A stretch of 11,879 nt of DNA from Actinomycetota bacterium (GCA_028696435.1 JAQVHC010000036.1:1-11879); one strand, 5' to 3'; shown: positions 1-7,946, counted from the first letter of the stretch. The notes: generated by a model from the sequence alone, not told the origin. Program-made: numbers and translations.

Positions 1-1451
1 AAATCTGCCTCGGTAATAAGATATGTAGATTTTATCGGGTTTTCCCCAAATCTAAGGTGTGATACAGTAAGCCCACCTGACTTCTTGGAATCATAAGCGA
101 AATAACCCTGAGCATATAAATCTGTATTATCTCCAATTATTTTTATAGCATTTTTATTTGCGCCCACAGTTCCATCCGAGCCAAATCCCCAGAATTTACA
201 TCTAATTGTTCCTTCGGGAGTAGTTTCAATCTCTTCTTTAACATCAAGAGATGTATGGGTAACATCATCATTTATCCCTATAGTAAATCCGTTTTTGGGA
301 TTTGCTGATTTAAGGTTATCAAACACAGCTTTTATCTGGCCGGGAGTTGTATCTTTTGAGCCAAGGCCATATCTTCCACCAACAATAACAGGTTTATTAT
401 CAACTCCAAAAAATGCATTTTTAACATCTATATACAAAGGCTCGCCATTTGCACCGGGTTCCTTTGTTCTATCAAGAACAGCTATCTTCTTAACAGTTTT
501 TGGTATGGAATTTAAAAAATGCTCTACAGAAAAAGGTCTGTAGAGATGTACTTTTACAACTCCAACCTTTTCTCCTGTTTTATTTAGATACTGGACTGTT
601 TCGTCTATTGTATCAGTAACAGACCCCATGGCCACAATTACATGCTCTGCATCGCTGGCACCAGTATAATTAAATAATCCATATTCTCTTCCGGTTAATT
701 TGCTTATTTCATCCATATATTCAGCAACTATCTGCGGAACTTTTTCGTAGAATCTGTTAGATGATTCTTTTGCCTGAAAAAATATATCGGGGTTCTGTGC
801 AGTGCCCTTCGTAACCGGATGCTCTGGACTCAAGGCTCTCATTCTGAACTCCCTTAACGCATCCCAATCAAGAAGTTTCTTGAAATCATCATATTCAATT
901 ACTTCTATCTTTTGAATTTCATGGGAACTTCTGAATCCGTCAAAGAAATGCAGGAAAGGTACTCTTGATTTTATTGCGCTGAGATGTGCTACGCCTGCAA
1001 GGTCCATTATTTCCTGTATTGAACCGGAAGCCAGGAGCCCAAAACCAGTCTGTCTCACCGCCATAATATCTGAATGATCACCGAATATAGAAAGAGCATG
1101 TGCAGCTATAGCTCTTGCGCTTACATGAAATACGCCAGGAAGGAGCTCTCCCGAAATCTTATACATATTCGGAATCATCAGAAGTAAACCCTGCGATGCA
1201 GTAAAAGTTGAAGTGAGAGAACCTGCTGAAAGTGAACCGTGCACAGCTCCTGCTGCACCTGCTTCAGATTGAAGTTCACTTACGCTTACTACCTGACCGA
1301 ACATATTCTTTTTCCCGTGGGCAGCCCATTCATCAACATATTCACCCATCGGGGATGACGGAGTAATTGGATAAATAGCTGCTACTTCAGTAAAAGCATA
1401 TGCAACATATGCTGCAGCCATATTTCCGTCCATTGTTTTCATATTTTTCAT
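1..1451 (-). CDS. nifJ: Pyruvate:ferredoxin (flavodoxin) oxidoreductase, N-terminal part (runs off left edge)
   Basis: Oxidises pyruvate with CoA to acetyl-CoA, CO2 and reduced ferredoxin in the cytoplasm; the central pyruvate-splitting step of anaerobic metabolism. The 483 codons present begin with the TPP-partner domain: YPITPSSPMGE near residues 27-37 (Thr30), QSEAGAAGAVHG at 61-72 (Glu63) and VSARAIAAH with Arg113. These match the substrate/cofactor residues Thr31, Glu64 and Arg114 of the Desulfovibrio africanus enzyme. Domain II follows, and the window ends in the CoA-binding domain after HLRFGENPIKSTYLI. The family is about 1170-1190 residues long, so the ferredoxin-like [4Fe-4S] part and the TPP domain lie outside the window. 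The ATG at 1451 is chosen because AAAGGAG (1462-1468) lies 10 bases upstream and the N-terminus matches the family. It is downstream of recR, same strand, 245 bases away, with its own likely promoter. Confidence 0.95.
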   Translation of the reverse strand, partial: MKNMKTMDGNMAAAYVAYAFTEVAAIYPITPSSPMGEYVDEWAAHGKKNMFGQVVSVSELQSEAGAAGAVHGSLSAGSLTSTFTASQGLLLMIPNMYKISGELLPGVFHVSARAIAAHALSIFGDHSDIMAVRQTGFGLLASGSIQEIMDLAGVAHLSAIKSRVPFLHFFDGFRSSHEIQKIEVIEYDDFKKLLDWDALREFRMRALSPEHPVTKGTAQNPDIFFQAKESSNRFYEKVPQIVAEYMDEISKLTGREYGLFNYTGASDAEHVIVAMGSVTDTIDETVQYLNKTGEKVGVVKVHLYRPFSVEHFLNSIPKTVKKIAVLDRTKEPGANGEPLYIDVKNAFFGVDNKPVIVGGRYGLGSKDTTPGQIKAVFDNLKSANPKNGFTIGINDDVTHTSLDVKEEIETTPEGTIRCKFWGFGSDGTVGANKNAIKIIGDNTDLYAQGYFAYDSKKSGGLTVSHLRFGENPIKSTYLITEAD

Positions 1452-1556
1452 AATAAATCTGCTCCTTTGTATTTAAATTTCCAGTATTTTTTATTTATCA
1501 GAACAAAACAAACCTGAAAAACACTTATTAGTTTTGCGTTCATCAAAATCAACTAC

Positions 1557-1583
1557 TTTAAAATAAATCTGTATTATTTCAAA
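1557..1583. repeat. Inverted repeat in the nifJ leader
   Basis: On the minus strand the arms TTTGAAATAA and TTATTTTAAA flank a 7-base centre (TACAGAT); nine of ten pairs are Watson-Crick and one is G-T. It lies just downstream of the predicted nifJ start of transcription, where an operator or a leader hairpin would act. It does not match a regulator consensus that I can name. Confidence 0.35.
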
Positions 1584-1602
1584 ATAAAAATAAAATCACT
1601 GA

Positions 1603-1613
1603 ATTATAGCATA
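1603..1613 (-). promoter_or_regulatory. Extended -10 promoter for nifJ
   Basis: Reads TATGCTATAAT on the minus strand, a perfect TRTGnTATAAT extended -10. No good -35 is visible at 16-18 bases, which extended -10 promoters tolerate. Transcription would start near 1596, giving a ~145-nt leader before nifJ. Seen: the motif. Inferred: its use. Confidence 0.5.
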
Positions 1614-1646
1614 CTTAACCTATTTTTTTAATAAAACTGAATACAT

Positions 1647-1666
1647 AAGATACATAAGACTTTATG
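1647..1666. repeat. 20-bp palindromic motif, copy 1 (upstream of nifJ)
   Basis: AAGATACATAAGACTTTATG, containing the near-palindrome CATAAG-AC-TTTATG (1653-1666). The same 20 bases with a single change occur at 8652-8671, upstream of the tRNA-Ser gene. The centre lies about 64 bases upstream of the predicted nifJ start of transcription. Confidence 0.4.
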
Positions 1667-1696
1667 GCTTAAAAATATCATAACTGCACCCTATTT

Positions 1697-2296
1697 TTAA
1701 ATTTCTCTTCGTTCAGAAATCGCTCTCCCTATTGTTATCTCATCAGCATATTCCAGATTACCGCCGACTGGAAGGCCACTCGCAAGCCTTGTAATCTTTA
1801 TTCCAAGAGGCTGTAATATTTTTTTTAGATACACTGTAGTGCTTTCACCTTCAACAGTCGGGTTTAATGCTATTATTATTTCATCAACATCATTTTTCTT
1901 CACTCGACTCAGTAACATTGGTATCCTGATTTCTGATGGTCCAATATTTTCTATAGGAGATAGCAATCCTCCGAGGACATGATACAGCCCCCTGTATTCA
2001 CCTGTTTTTTCAATAATTGCTACATCACCTGCTTCCTCCACTATACATATTTTTTTTCTATCTCTGGACTCGTCCCTACAAATATAACAGACATCTTCTT
2101 CAGACAGACCGTAACACTGACTGCAGAATTTTACTTTTTCTTTCATTTCAACAATGCTGCGAGATAATTTTAAAATATCATCATCGGGAAGTTTGAGTAA
2201 AAAATAGGCAATTCTTCTTGCTGATTTAGGACCTATTCCTGGAAGTTTCTTAAATTCATTTATTAAATTTTCTATACTTTTAATATATAAAGCCAT
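1697..2296 (-). CDS. recR: Recombination mediator protein RecR
   Basis: Works with RecO (and RecF) to load RecA on single-stranded DNA at gaps and stalled forks. The 199 residues are the normal family length. In order: helix-hairpin-helix LPGIGPKSARRIAYFLL (18-34); a zinc finger with Cys58, Cys61, Cys70 and Cys73; and a Toprim domain from about residue 81 with the IVEEAGDVAIIEKTGEY segment and YHVLGG. The Toprim stretch has AG after VEE, where many RecRs have PR, PK or SR. The ATG at 2296 gives the family N-terminus; AGGAG at 2311-2315 is 14 bases upstream, a rather long spacing. Third protein gene of the dnaX-ybaB-recR block, 122 bases after ybaB, with no obvious terminator between them, so co-transcription is likely. 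Confidence 0.97.
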   Translation of the reverse strand: MALYIKSIENLINEFKKLPGIGPKSARRIAYFLLKLPDDDILKLSRSIVEMKEKVKFCSQCYGLSEEDVCYICRDESRDRKKICIVEEAGDVAIIEKTGEYRGLYHVLGGLLSPIENIGPSEIRIPMLLSRVKKNDVDEIIIALNPTVEGESTTVYLKKILQPLGIKITRLASGLPVGGNLEYADEITIGRAISERREI

Positions 2297-2418
2297 TTAT
2301 AATTAAACTTCTCCTGGCTAATGTAAATAACTAAAATCCAGTTCTGGTTCGGTGATGAAAATTTTATAATAATTTATTGGCGTAACATCTTTAACCTTTA
2401 ATCCTTTAATATCCCGGA

Positions 2419-2733
2419 TTAAAACATTCCCGGTATATTAATTCCCCCGGTAAGTGCAGCCATTTTTCTTTTTGCTTCTTCTCTGGACTGCCTGATAGCA
2501 TCATTAACTGCAACCATTACCATATCCTCAACCATTTCCATATCACTTGAATCGACCATTTCTTTATTGATTTTTATCTCAATAACTTCCTGCCCGCCAT
2601 TAACTTTTACTTTTACGGCACCCCCACCTGCAGAAGCCTCGAATGTCATTCCCTTTAACTCTTTTTGTATTTCCTGTAATTTTTGCTGCATAATCCTGGC
2701 CTGTTTCATCATGTTCCCGTAATTAAAACCCAA
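2419..2733 (-). CDS. ybaB: YbaB/EbfC family nucleoid-associated DNA-binding protein
   Basis: Small dimeric protein that binds DNA without strict sequence specificity; almost always encoded between dnaX and recR. 104 residues, normal length. It has the N-terminal helix MMKQARIMQQKLQEIQKEL (residues 8-26), the glycine-rich ASAGGGAVKVKVNG strand pair, and the C-terminal helix with AVNDAIRQSREEAKRKMAALTGG, ending in the usual glycine/proline tail. The start is TTG at 2733: AAGGAG lies 6 bases upstream, inside the last codons of dnaX, whose stop codon is only three bases before the TTG. Translation is therefore probably coupled to dnaX. ATG codons at residues 8-9 lack such a site and would remove the conserved N-terminus. 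Confidence 0.95.
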   Translation of the reverse strand: MGFNYGNMMKQARIMQQKLQEIQKELKGMTFEASAGGGAVKVKVNGGQEVIEIKINKEMVDSSDMEMVEDMVMVAVNDAIRQSREEAKRKMAALTGGINIPGMF

Positions 2734-2736
2734 TTC

Positions 2737-4800
2737 TTACTCCTTTATGTTAAATTTTTTTTCAAAATAGCTAAAAATATCATCATCTTTGGATGCCCCA
2801 TCGCCAGATGTCCTAACACTTTTCTGACTGTCACCAGTTTTTAAAATTTTATTGCTTAAGCTACTACCTGTGTTCGTAGATTGTTTCTTTATAGATTGTT
2901 TCTCTTTGTTTTCACGTCCTTTACCACTAATGGCTCCGGCTCCGGTCTCGCTTCCAGTACTGATGCCACTGTCTCCGGTTATTTTCATTTTATTTTTCAT
3001 ATCAGCAAGGTTGCTACTGGCTGGATCACTTTTTATATTGCTCTGATTTTCACTGGCTGAATTACTTTCTATGCTGACCCGGTTATCTCTGGTCCCGTTA
3101 TTCTTCTTTTTAGTTTCGAATTCAATTCTAAAATTCTTGCCCGTTACTTCCTTTATTACATTTGATATTAAAACTATATTATTATTTTTATTCAGATTAT
3201 CCCTGTGCCATTCTTTATTTTCATCCAGGCGGAAATATAACACGTTATTTTCTATTCTGTCTGGTTCAGCCTCAACAAACATACCATAAACTGATGCTTT
3301 TTCCTTTCTTAAATTCTGTATAATTTTTTCCATATTATCATTAATTAATTTAATCATACTGCTTTCTGCATTATCTTCTTTACTAATAGCATTATCACCT
3401 TTTATATTTGTCTCTTTACCTGTCTCTTTATCTGTCTCTTTCGGACGCTTACTGACTTTACTAATACCTTCACCTGATTTGTGAATACTGCGAACCTCAA
3501 CCTCATTTACAATTTTATCAAGTTCGGCTGTATTGATTATATCAAAATCTTTATCTTCGCTTCCCGTATCATGCTTGCCTGCCTCATTTCCAGGGACATA
3601 AATATCCTGAAAATCATTTTCCACTGAATTAATTTTGTTAATCTCTTTTTTTAAAGATTCTATTTGCGCCTCTATTGCTGCTATTTCCCTTTCTCTCTTT
3701 ATTTTATCCATTGCATTATAGTTAATGGCCTTAACCACAGTCGATTTGAAAAATACTTTTAACTGCTCACTCCATCTTGCCTGGTTAAGTAAATCAGTGA
3801 AAAGTTCCATATAAAATTCCATTTCCTCTTTCTGAAGCTCCTGTGCCTGACTTAAATATTTTTTCTTATAATCCTCACTTATGTTTAAAATTTCAAATGG
3901 ATTAGGGTAATTCTTAATAACATAAAGGTCATAAAGATGATCCAGGAATTCAGATATAAATATTTTAAGATTCTGGTTACTTCCAATAATTTTATTTACA
4001 ATAAGCAATCCCTCAGTCAAATTTTTTTTAATAAGAATATCGGTAAAATTAAATAACAGATCAAGGTCTGTAATACCCAGAAGAGATATTACGTCCCTGA
4101 CCTCAATTTTATTACCACCAAATGCTGCAAGTTGCTCCAGTATACTATCTGCATCTCTCAAGCTCCCGTCTGCATATTTTGAAATCAGATTTATAGCAGA
4201 GTCGCTTATGGCAATATTTTCGTTTTCAGCAATATTGCGCAGCCTTATTTTTATTTTGTCTGCAGGTATAGGATAGAAATCAAACCTCTGACATCTTGAT
4301 AATATTGTAGGAATTACTCTGTTTGGTTCCGTAGTTGCCATTATAAATATTACATGTTCGGGAGGCTCTTCAAGAATTTTAAGCAGCGCATTAAATGCTT
4401 CCGGTGTTAGCATATGGACTTCATCGATAATATAAACTTTTTTGCGCAGTACGTTTGGAAGATATTTTACTTTCTCTCTCAGTTCTCTTATTTCATCTAT
4501 CCCGCGATTTGAAGCAGCATCGATTTCTACTACATCCACGCTTGAGCCATTAGATATGCTTACACAATTATCACATTTATTACAGGGGTCTGGTGTAACA
4601 CCTTTTACACAGTTCAGCGCTTTTGCAAGGATGCGTGCGGTTGATGTCTTGCCAGTGCCTCTGGGACCGCAAAATATATAACAGTGAGATAACCTATTAT
4701 TTGATATAGCATTTTTTATGGTTTTTATATTGTATTCCTGACCTATTATCTCATCAAAATTCTGGGGTCTCCATTTTCTATAAAACGATATATAACTCAT
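2737..4800 (-). CDS. dnaX: DNA polymerase III subunit tau (and probably gamma)
   Basis: ATPase of the clamp-loader complex; tau also links the loader to the polymerases and helicase. 687 residues. AAA+ core: Walker A GPRGTGKT (45-52), zinc-binding Cys64, Cys73, Cys76 and Cys79, Walker B IIDEVH (124-129), and sensor/Arg-finger motif SRC (168-170). The collar domain ends near residue 375 and is followed by a charged helix. Residues ~388-480 and ~565-670 are low-complexity Ser/Lys/Glu/Gly-rich linkers around a compact domain (~485-560); the tail ends DDDIFSYFEKKFNIKE. The ATG fits the MSYxxxYRKWRP family start; GAGG is 14 bases upstream. An in-frame slippery run at codons 382-385 predicts a 387-residue gamma form (see findings). 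Lies 69 bases after the SRP RNA, same strand, as in Bacillus. Confidence 0.97.
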   Translation of the reverse strand: MSYISFYRKWRPQNFDEIIGQEYNIKTIKNAISNNRLSHCYIFCGPRGTGKTSTARILAKALNCVKGVTPDPCNKCDNCVSISNGSSVDVVEIDAASNRGIDEIRELREKVKYLPNVLRKKVYIIDEVHMLTPEAFNALLKILEEPPEHVIFIMATTEPNRVIPTILSRCQRFDFYPIPADKIKIRLRNIAENENIAISDSAINLISKYADGSLRDADSILEQLAAFGGNKIEVRDVISLLGITDLDLLFNFTDILIKKNLTEGLLIVNKIIGSNQNLKIFISEFLDHLYDLYVIKNYPNPFEILNISEDYKKKYLSQAQELQKEEMEFYMELFTDLLNQARWSEQLKVFFKSTVVKAINYNAMDKIKREREIAAIEAQIESLKKEINKINSVENDFQDIYVPGNEAGKHDTGSEDKDFDIINTAELDKIVNEVEVRSIHKSGEGISKVSKRPKETDKETGKETNIKGDNAISKEDNAESSMIKLINDNMEKIIQNLRKEKASVYGMFVEAEPDRIENNVLYFRLDENKEWHRDNLNKNNNIVLISNVIKEVTGKNFRIEFETKKKNNGTRDNRVSIESNSASENQSNIKSDPASSNLADMKNKMKITGDSGISTGSETGAGAISGKGRENKEKQSIKKQSTNTGSSLSNKILKTGDSQKSVRTSGDGASKDDDIFSYFEKKFNIKE
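3409..3444. repeat. Three 12-bp tandem repeats in the dnaX linker
   Basis: Units TGTCTCTTTACC, TGTCTCTTTATC and TGTCTCTTTCGG on the plus strand encode KET followed by D, G or N in the tau linker (KETDKETGKETN). The length is a multiple of three, so changes in copy number keep the frame. Confidence 0.8.
3638..3673 (-). promoter_or_regulatory. Candidate programmed -1 frameshift site in dnaX
   Basis: The coding strand reads TCT TTA AAA AAA GAG, i.e. the in-frame heptamer U UUA AAA overlapping A AAA AAA (slip site 3646-3655). AGAGG at 3669-3673 lies 13 bases upstream, near the position where the E. coli dnaX site has a stimulating Shine-Dalgarno-like element. A -1 shift gives Lys-Arg-Asp and then the stop TAA at 3640-3638, a 387-residue protein that stops just after the collar domain. 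No strong downstream hairpin is visible; only a weak AU stem follows. Confidence 0.5.
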
Positions 4801-4823
4801 ATCAGTAAATTTTTCCTCTTATT

Positions 4824-4845
4824 TTATTATTGTTAATAATAACAA
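4824..4845. repeat. Overlapping inverted repeats between SRP RNA and dnaX
   Basis: Plus strand TTATTATT-GTT-AATAATAA (4824-4842) is a perfect 8-bp-arm hairpin. Overlapping it, TTGTTA-ATAA-TAACAA (4830-4845) is a second perfect palindrome that resembles a shortened Rex operator (known form TTGTTAA-N4-TTAACAA). No T-run follows on the minus strand, so it is not a terminator. It could be an operator or leader hairpin before dnaX, or chance in AT-rich DNA. Confidence 0.4.
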
Positions 4846-4852
4846 CAGTCAT

Positions 4853-4872
4853 AAAAATGCCAGTCATATGGC
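4853..4872 (-). terminator. Weak terminator-like hairpin at the SRP RNA 3' end
   Basis: After the mature 3' end the minus strand reads GCCA-TATGAC-TGGC and then ATTTTT. The stem is only 4 bp and shares bases with the closing helix of the SRP RNA, so termination is probably partial. Read-through into dnaX is likely. Confidence 0.3.
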
Positions 4873-5140
4873 CGTGCCGCAGACTTCGATTTACAATAAC
4901 AAGTGCTGCCAGTTCAGTTGGCTCCAGCCAGGTTTCCCTGTGGCACCCGGAGAATGCTACTTACCGCTGCTTCCTCTCGGACCTGACGGGGTTTGTAACC
5001 CTCCGCCGCACAGGACCCGACCTTCAACGCTACTTAAACAGGTGCTGTTCTCACTATTGGAAACCTCATGTCTGTTTATCGGTCTCACTGTAGCGGATTG
5101 TGAGTTACAGGGCACCGCTGGCTCCCCACCTTGCACGGCC
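4870..5140 (-). ncRNA. ffs: Signal recognition particle RNA (long type with Alu domain)
   Basis: RNA core of the signal recognition particle, which with Ffh directs nascent membrane and secreted proteins to the translocon. The S-domain helix-8 signature GUCAGGUCC-GAGA-GGAAGCAGC lies at 4966-4987, with a GAGA GNRA tetraloop instead of the common GGAA. The 5' end has the Alu-domain consensus (GGUGCCCUGUAA ... CAAUCCGCU), very like Bacillus subtilis scRNA. The ends pair perfectly: GGCCGUGC (5140-5133) with GCACGGCC (4877-4870). About 271 nt, normal for the Bacillota long form (called scr in Bacillus). Short reading frames across this region are not genes. Confidence 0.96.
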
Positions 5141-5146
5141 AATTTG

Positions 5147-5152
5147 ATTATA
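5147..5152 (-). promoter_or_regulatory. -10 box of the SRP RNA promoter
   Basis: TATAAT on the minus strand; the start point seven bases downstream coincides with G5140, the first base of the closing helix of the RNA. The -35 region (near 5170-5175) is T-rich and poor. Confidence 0.55.
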
Positions 5153-5287
5153 TAAAATTAATAAAAAAAATAAAACCTGCTTTATATAGCACTCACCCTG
5201 AATAAGATAAGTTGAATAAGGCAAGAAGTATGATATCACTTCATATCACTCAATCTATCACCGGTCACAAAATTAAATAAATATTCA

Positions 5288-5315
5288 TTGAAGATCTAAT
5301 TTAATATAGTAAAAT
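5288..5315 (+). promoter_or_regulatory. Candidate promoter for the MFS gene
   Basis: TTGAAG (5288-5293), 16 bases, TAAAAT (5310-5315). The leader would be about 100 nt and include the inverted repeat ATTATCTT/AAGATAAT (5340-5362). The 5141-5419 gap otherwise holds the SRP promoter and A-rich, purine-rich sequence. Confidence 0.4.
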
Positions 5316-5419
5316 TAGTAAAATCTCTGCCGGGAAGGAATTATCTTAATTTTAAAGATAATATTTTAAGAAAGACATATTAAGAAAGAAATACAGAAAG
5401 AAATATAATAAAAAAGAAA

Positions 5420-6604
5420 ATGAATAAAGAGAACATACAATTTAATAAATTACAGATATTACTTTCATCCAGCAGCCATTTTATTACTGATATATATCAG
5501 AGTTTTATTATTGGTCTCATACCAATTCTTGCTTTAAAATTTAACCTATCTCTTTTTAAAGTCGGACTCCTTACCGCTACCGGAACAATTGCAAATAGCC
5601 TTTTCTCACCTATTTTTGGCTATTTTTCGGATCGACATGGTTTAAAATATTACTTAATAGCAGGTCCACTTTTTACTTCTATTTTTTTAAGTCTTATTGG
5701 AATAATTCCTAACTATTACCTTTTACTGCTCTTTTTATTCCTCGGAAATTTGAGCATTGCTGCTTATCATCCTGCCAGCGCTGCTATTGCCGGGCATTTT
5801 GGTGGTGATAAAAAGGGGCTTGGTAGTTCTATTATTAACTTCGGAGGCAATCTTGGCTACTCAATCGGTTCACTTCTTATAATATTAGTCACTGAAAAAC
5901 TTAACATATACTTTACCCCGATTGCTATAATACCGGGACTGATTGTTGTAATTTTTCTATTTAAATTTGCACCTGACATAAAAAGCAATAATGAACAGGT
6001 ATATTCTATTGATTCTTTAAGAATAAAAAAATCAAATAAGGAAAAAATATACATACTGCTCTTAATTATGTTTGCCGAATATTCGCTTTATATTTTATGG
6101 ATCACTCTTTTAACTTATATGCCTTTATACTTTACCGGTCTAAATGTAACTCTCATAAATATCGGAGTAATTTTATTCTTGTTCGGGATGCTCGGTGGAG
6201 CGGGAGGCCTTCTTACAGGTTTTATCTTTGATCGCTTTAAAAAGGGATTCATAATAATACAGATAGCTTTTGCTCTTTCTATACCACTTTTCTTTTTTAC
6301 TTTCAAAACTACAGGCCTCACCTCTATAATACTTTTTATTCTGGGAGGATTCTTTTTAATTTCAATTCAACCAGTATGTATCAGAATGGCTCAGGATATC
6401 ATGCCCGAAAATATGAGTCTGGCATCTTCTCTTATTCTGGGATTCAGCCCTGGCATCGCTGCAATAACAATGATTTTTTTAGGAAAAGCTGCAGATATTA
6501 TCGGTATCGAAGCTCTTGTAAATTATGAGCTAATTTTAATTTTATTCACCATAATACTATTATTTTTTAAATTACCATCAGCTGAGGGTAATTTAAAAAA
6601 ATAA
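5420..6604 (+). CDS. MFS transporter, fosmidomycin-resistance (Fsr) type
   Basis: Probable inner-membrane efflux pump of the major facilitator superfamily, driven by the proton gradient; the substrate cannot be read from the sequence. 394 residues, very hydrophobic throughout, consistent with about 12 membrane helices and a charged central loop near residues 188-208. The loop between helices 2 and 3 carries the MFS motif A as GYFSDRHGLK (67-76). His20/Asp24 in the first helix and AAYHPASAAIAGHFGG (about 113-128) resemble the Fsr subgroup. There is no good Shine-Dalgarno sequence, only AAAGAAA just before the ATG in a run of A-rich repeats. The gene stands alone, divergent from the SRP RNA and convergent with the alcohol dehydrogenase gene 80 bases further on; no strong terminator is seen between the two. 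Confidence 0.85.
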   Translation: MNKENIQFNKLQILLSSSSHFITDIYQSFIIGLIPILALKFNLSLFKVGLLTATGTIANSLFSPIFGYFSDRHGLKYYLIAGPLFTSIFLSLIGIIPNYYLLLLFLFLGNLSIAAYHPASAAIAGHFGGDKKGLGSSIINFGGNLGYSIGSLLIILVTEKLNIYFTPIAIIPGLIVVIFLFKFAPDIKSNNEQVYSIDSLRIKKSNKEKIYILLLIMFAEYSLYILWITLLTYMPLYFTGLNVTLINIGVILFLFGMLGGAGGLLTGFIFDRFKKGFIIIQIAFALSIPLFFFTFKTTGLTSIILFILGGFFLISIQPVCIRMAQDIMPENMSLASSLILGFSPGIAAITMIFLGKAADIIGIEALVNYELILILFTIILLFFKLPSAEGNLKK

Positions 6605-6684
6605 TAGAGTAATTTATAAAAAAATAGCTCTGTTAAAAATAACTACATTTAATTGTCAGGATTTCTATTTATCTCTAGTTATGC

Positions 6685-7848
6685 TTATTTTGATATTTCC
6701 AGTATCTTAAGAACATCATCTTTGTTTAATTTTATAAAATTACCTACCGGACCCATTTCTGTGCATTTTCTAGCCATTTCATCAAATCTATCATAAGGAA
6801 TATTTGCTTCTTTTAAAGTAACCGGCAGCCCAATTTCTCTGAAAAAGTTCTCCAGCTTTTTAATTCCTTCAAGAGCTACTTTTTCAATATCATAAAAATC
6901 AGGTTCTACATCCCATACCCTGACCGCAAACCGGGCAAATCTCTCAATATCATTTTTATAAACATATTTCATCCAGGCAGGAAAAATTATAGCCAGTCCT
7001 GCACCATGCGCAAGATCATACAACCCGCTTATTTCCATTTCTATTTTATGGGAAGCCCAGTCACCAATTCTACCAGTGTCGAGCAGATTATTATGAGCAA
7101 TTGTTCCTGTCCACACAATCTCGGCCCGGGCTGCATAATTCTCTGGTTCCCCCAGGACTACCGGTGTATTATTTATAACAGTCTTTAATGCAGCTTCACA
7201 TAATCTATCAGTAAGCTCAACATCCCTTACTCTGGTAAAATATCTTTCCATAATATGGGCCATTATATCTGAAGCCCCACAGGCAGTCTGGTATGGAGGG
7301 AGAGAGAATGTTAATTCCGGATTTAATATAGCAAAATCAGGGCGAAGAAGCTCGGAGTTAAAACCTTTTTTATACATTCCATCCTCATTTGTGATAACAG
7401 CACTATTACTGGATTCGCTTCCTGAAGCTGCTATGGTAAGCACTACACCTATAGGAATTCTCTTTTCCGGTTCAGCTCTCTCCATAAAAAAATCCCAGAC
7501 ATCTCCATCGTAAGGTACTCCTGCTGCTATAGTTTTAGCCGAGTCAATTACGCTTCCCCCTCCTACAGCAAGGATGATGTCTACTTTTTCTCTTCTGCAT
7601 ATATCAATTCCTTCTCTAACCAGAGAAAGTCTGGGATTAGGCTGGACTCCTCCAAGCTCTATTATCTCGAGCCCTTCATTTTTTAATGACTTTAAAACTC
7701 TGTCATATAAACCGGATTTTTTAATGCTTCCCCCACCATAATGCAGTAAAACTTTCTTCCCGTATTTTGATACTTCACTTCCAACCAGATTTTCTGTGCC
7801 TTTACCGAAGATTATTTTTGTAGGACAACTGTAAACAAAATTTTCCAT
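6685..7848 (-). CDS. Iron-containing alcohol dehydrogenase (NAD(P)H-dependent butanol dehydrogenase type)
   Basis: Reduces aldehydes to alcohols with NADPH or NADH in the cytoplasm, typically as an electron sink in fermentation. 387 residues, the normal length. The nucleotide-binding motif GGGSVIDSAK is at 96-105; the metal ligands are Asp194 and His198 (GASDIMAHIMERYF), His267 (GDWASHKIE) and His281 (DLAHGAGL), all present. The N-terminus MENFVYSCPTKIIFGKGTE and the Trp-rich GDWASHKIEMEISG segment match the BdhA/YugJ subgroup rather than the AdhE type. The ATG at 7848 has a strong TAAGGAGG four bases upstream. Probably a single-gene unit; the upstream region holds several TATAAT-like hexamers around 7905-7922 on the minus strand. 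The substrate and cofactor choice are inference from the family. Confidence 0.92.
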   Translation of the reverse strand: MENFVYSCPTKIIFGKGTENLVGSEVSKYGKKVLLHYGGGSIKKSGLYDRVLKSLKNEGLEIIELGGVQPNPRLSLVREGIDICRREKVDIILAVGGGSVIDSAKTIAAGVPYDGDVWDFFMERAEPEKRIPIGVVLTIAASGSESSNSAVITNEDGMYKKGFNSELLRPDFAILNPELTFSLPPYQTACGASDIMAHIMERYFTRVRDVELTDRLCEAALKTVINNTPVVLGEPENYAARAEIVWTGTIAHNNLLDTGRIGDWASHKIEMEISGLYDLAHGAGLAIIFPAWMKYVYKNDIERFARFAVRVWDVEPDFYDIEKVALEGIKKLENFFREIGLPVTLKEANIPYDRFDEMARKCTEMGPVGNFIKLNKDDVLKILEISK

Positions 7849-7946
7849 TTTTCCTCCTTAAATTTATAGATCTTATTTTTTTATCTTTACCTGCTCTAGA
7901 GTTATATATAATATATATTATACAATTTGTTAAACCAGTAAATTCT

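Noticed and set aside
295..543. 82-codon plus-strand open frame
   Set aside because: Antisense shadow of nifJ, whose own frame is clearly the conserved one.
2852..3289. Plus-strand open frames antisense to dnaX (64 and 72 codons)
   Set aside because: They are the mirror of the low-complexity tau linker, with no ribosome site and no recognisable domain.
4022..4029. A8 run in the dnaX coding strand (ATT AAA AAA AAT, residues 257-260) as gamma slippage site
   Set aside because: A shift here would cut the protein inside the collar domain, giving a non-functional loader subunit; the run at 3646-3652 is at the right place instead.
4830..5155. Several 60-95 codon open frames on both strands
   Set aside because: They lie inside the SRP RNA gene, whose consensus motifs and closing helix explain the sequence.
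6605..6684. Bidirectional terminator between the convergent MFS and dehydrogenase genes
   Set aside because: Only weak repeats (ATAACTA/TAGTTAT with a 31-base loop; AGAG/CTCT) are present; no GC-rich stem with T-run.
7924..7945. Rex operator upstream of the alcohol dehydrogenase (TTGTTAAACCAG...)
   Set aside because: Only the left half-site matches; the right half TTAACAA is absent.
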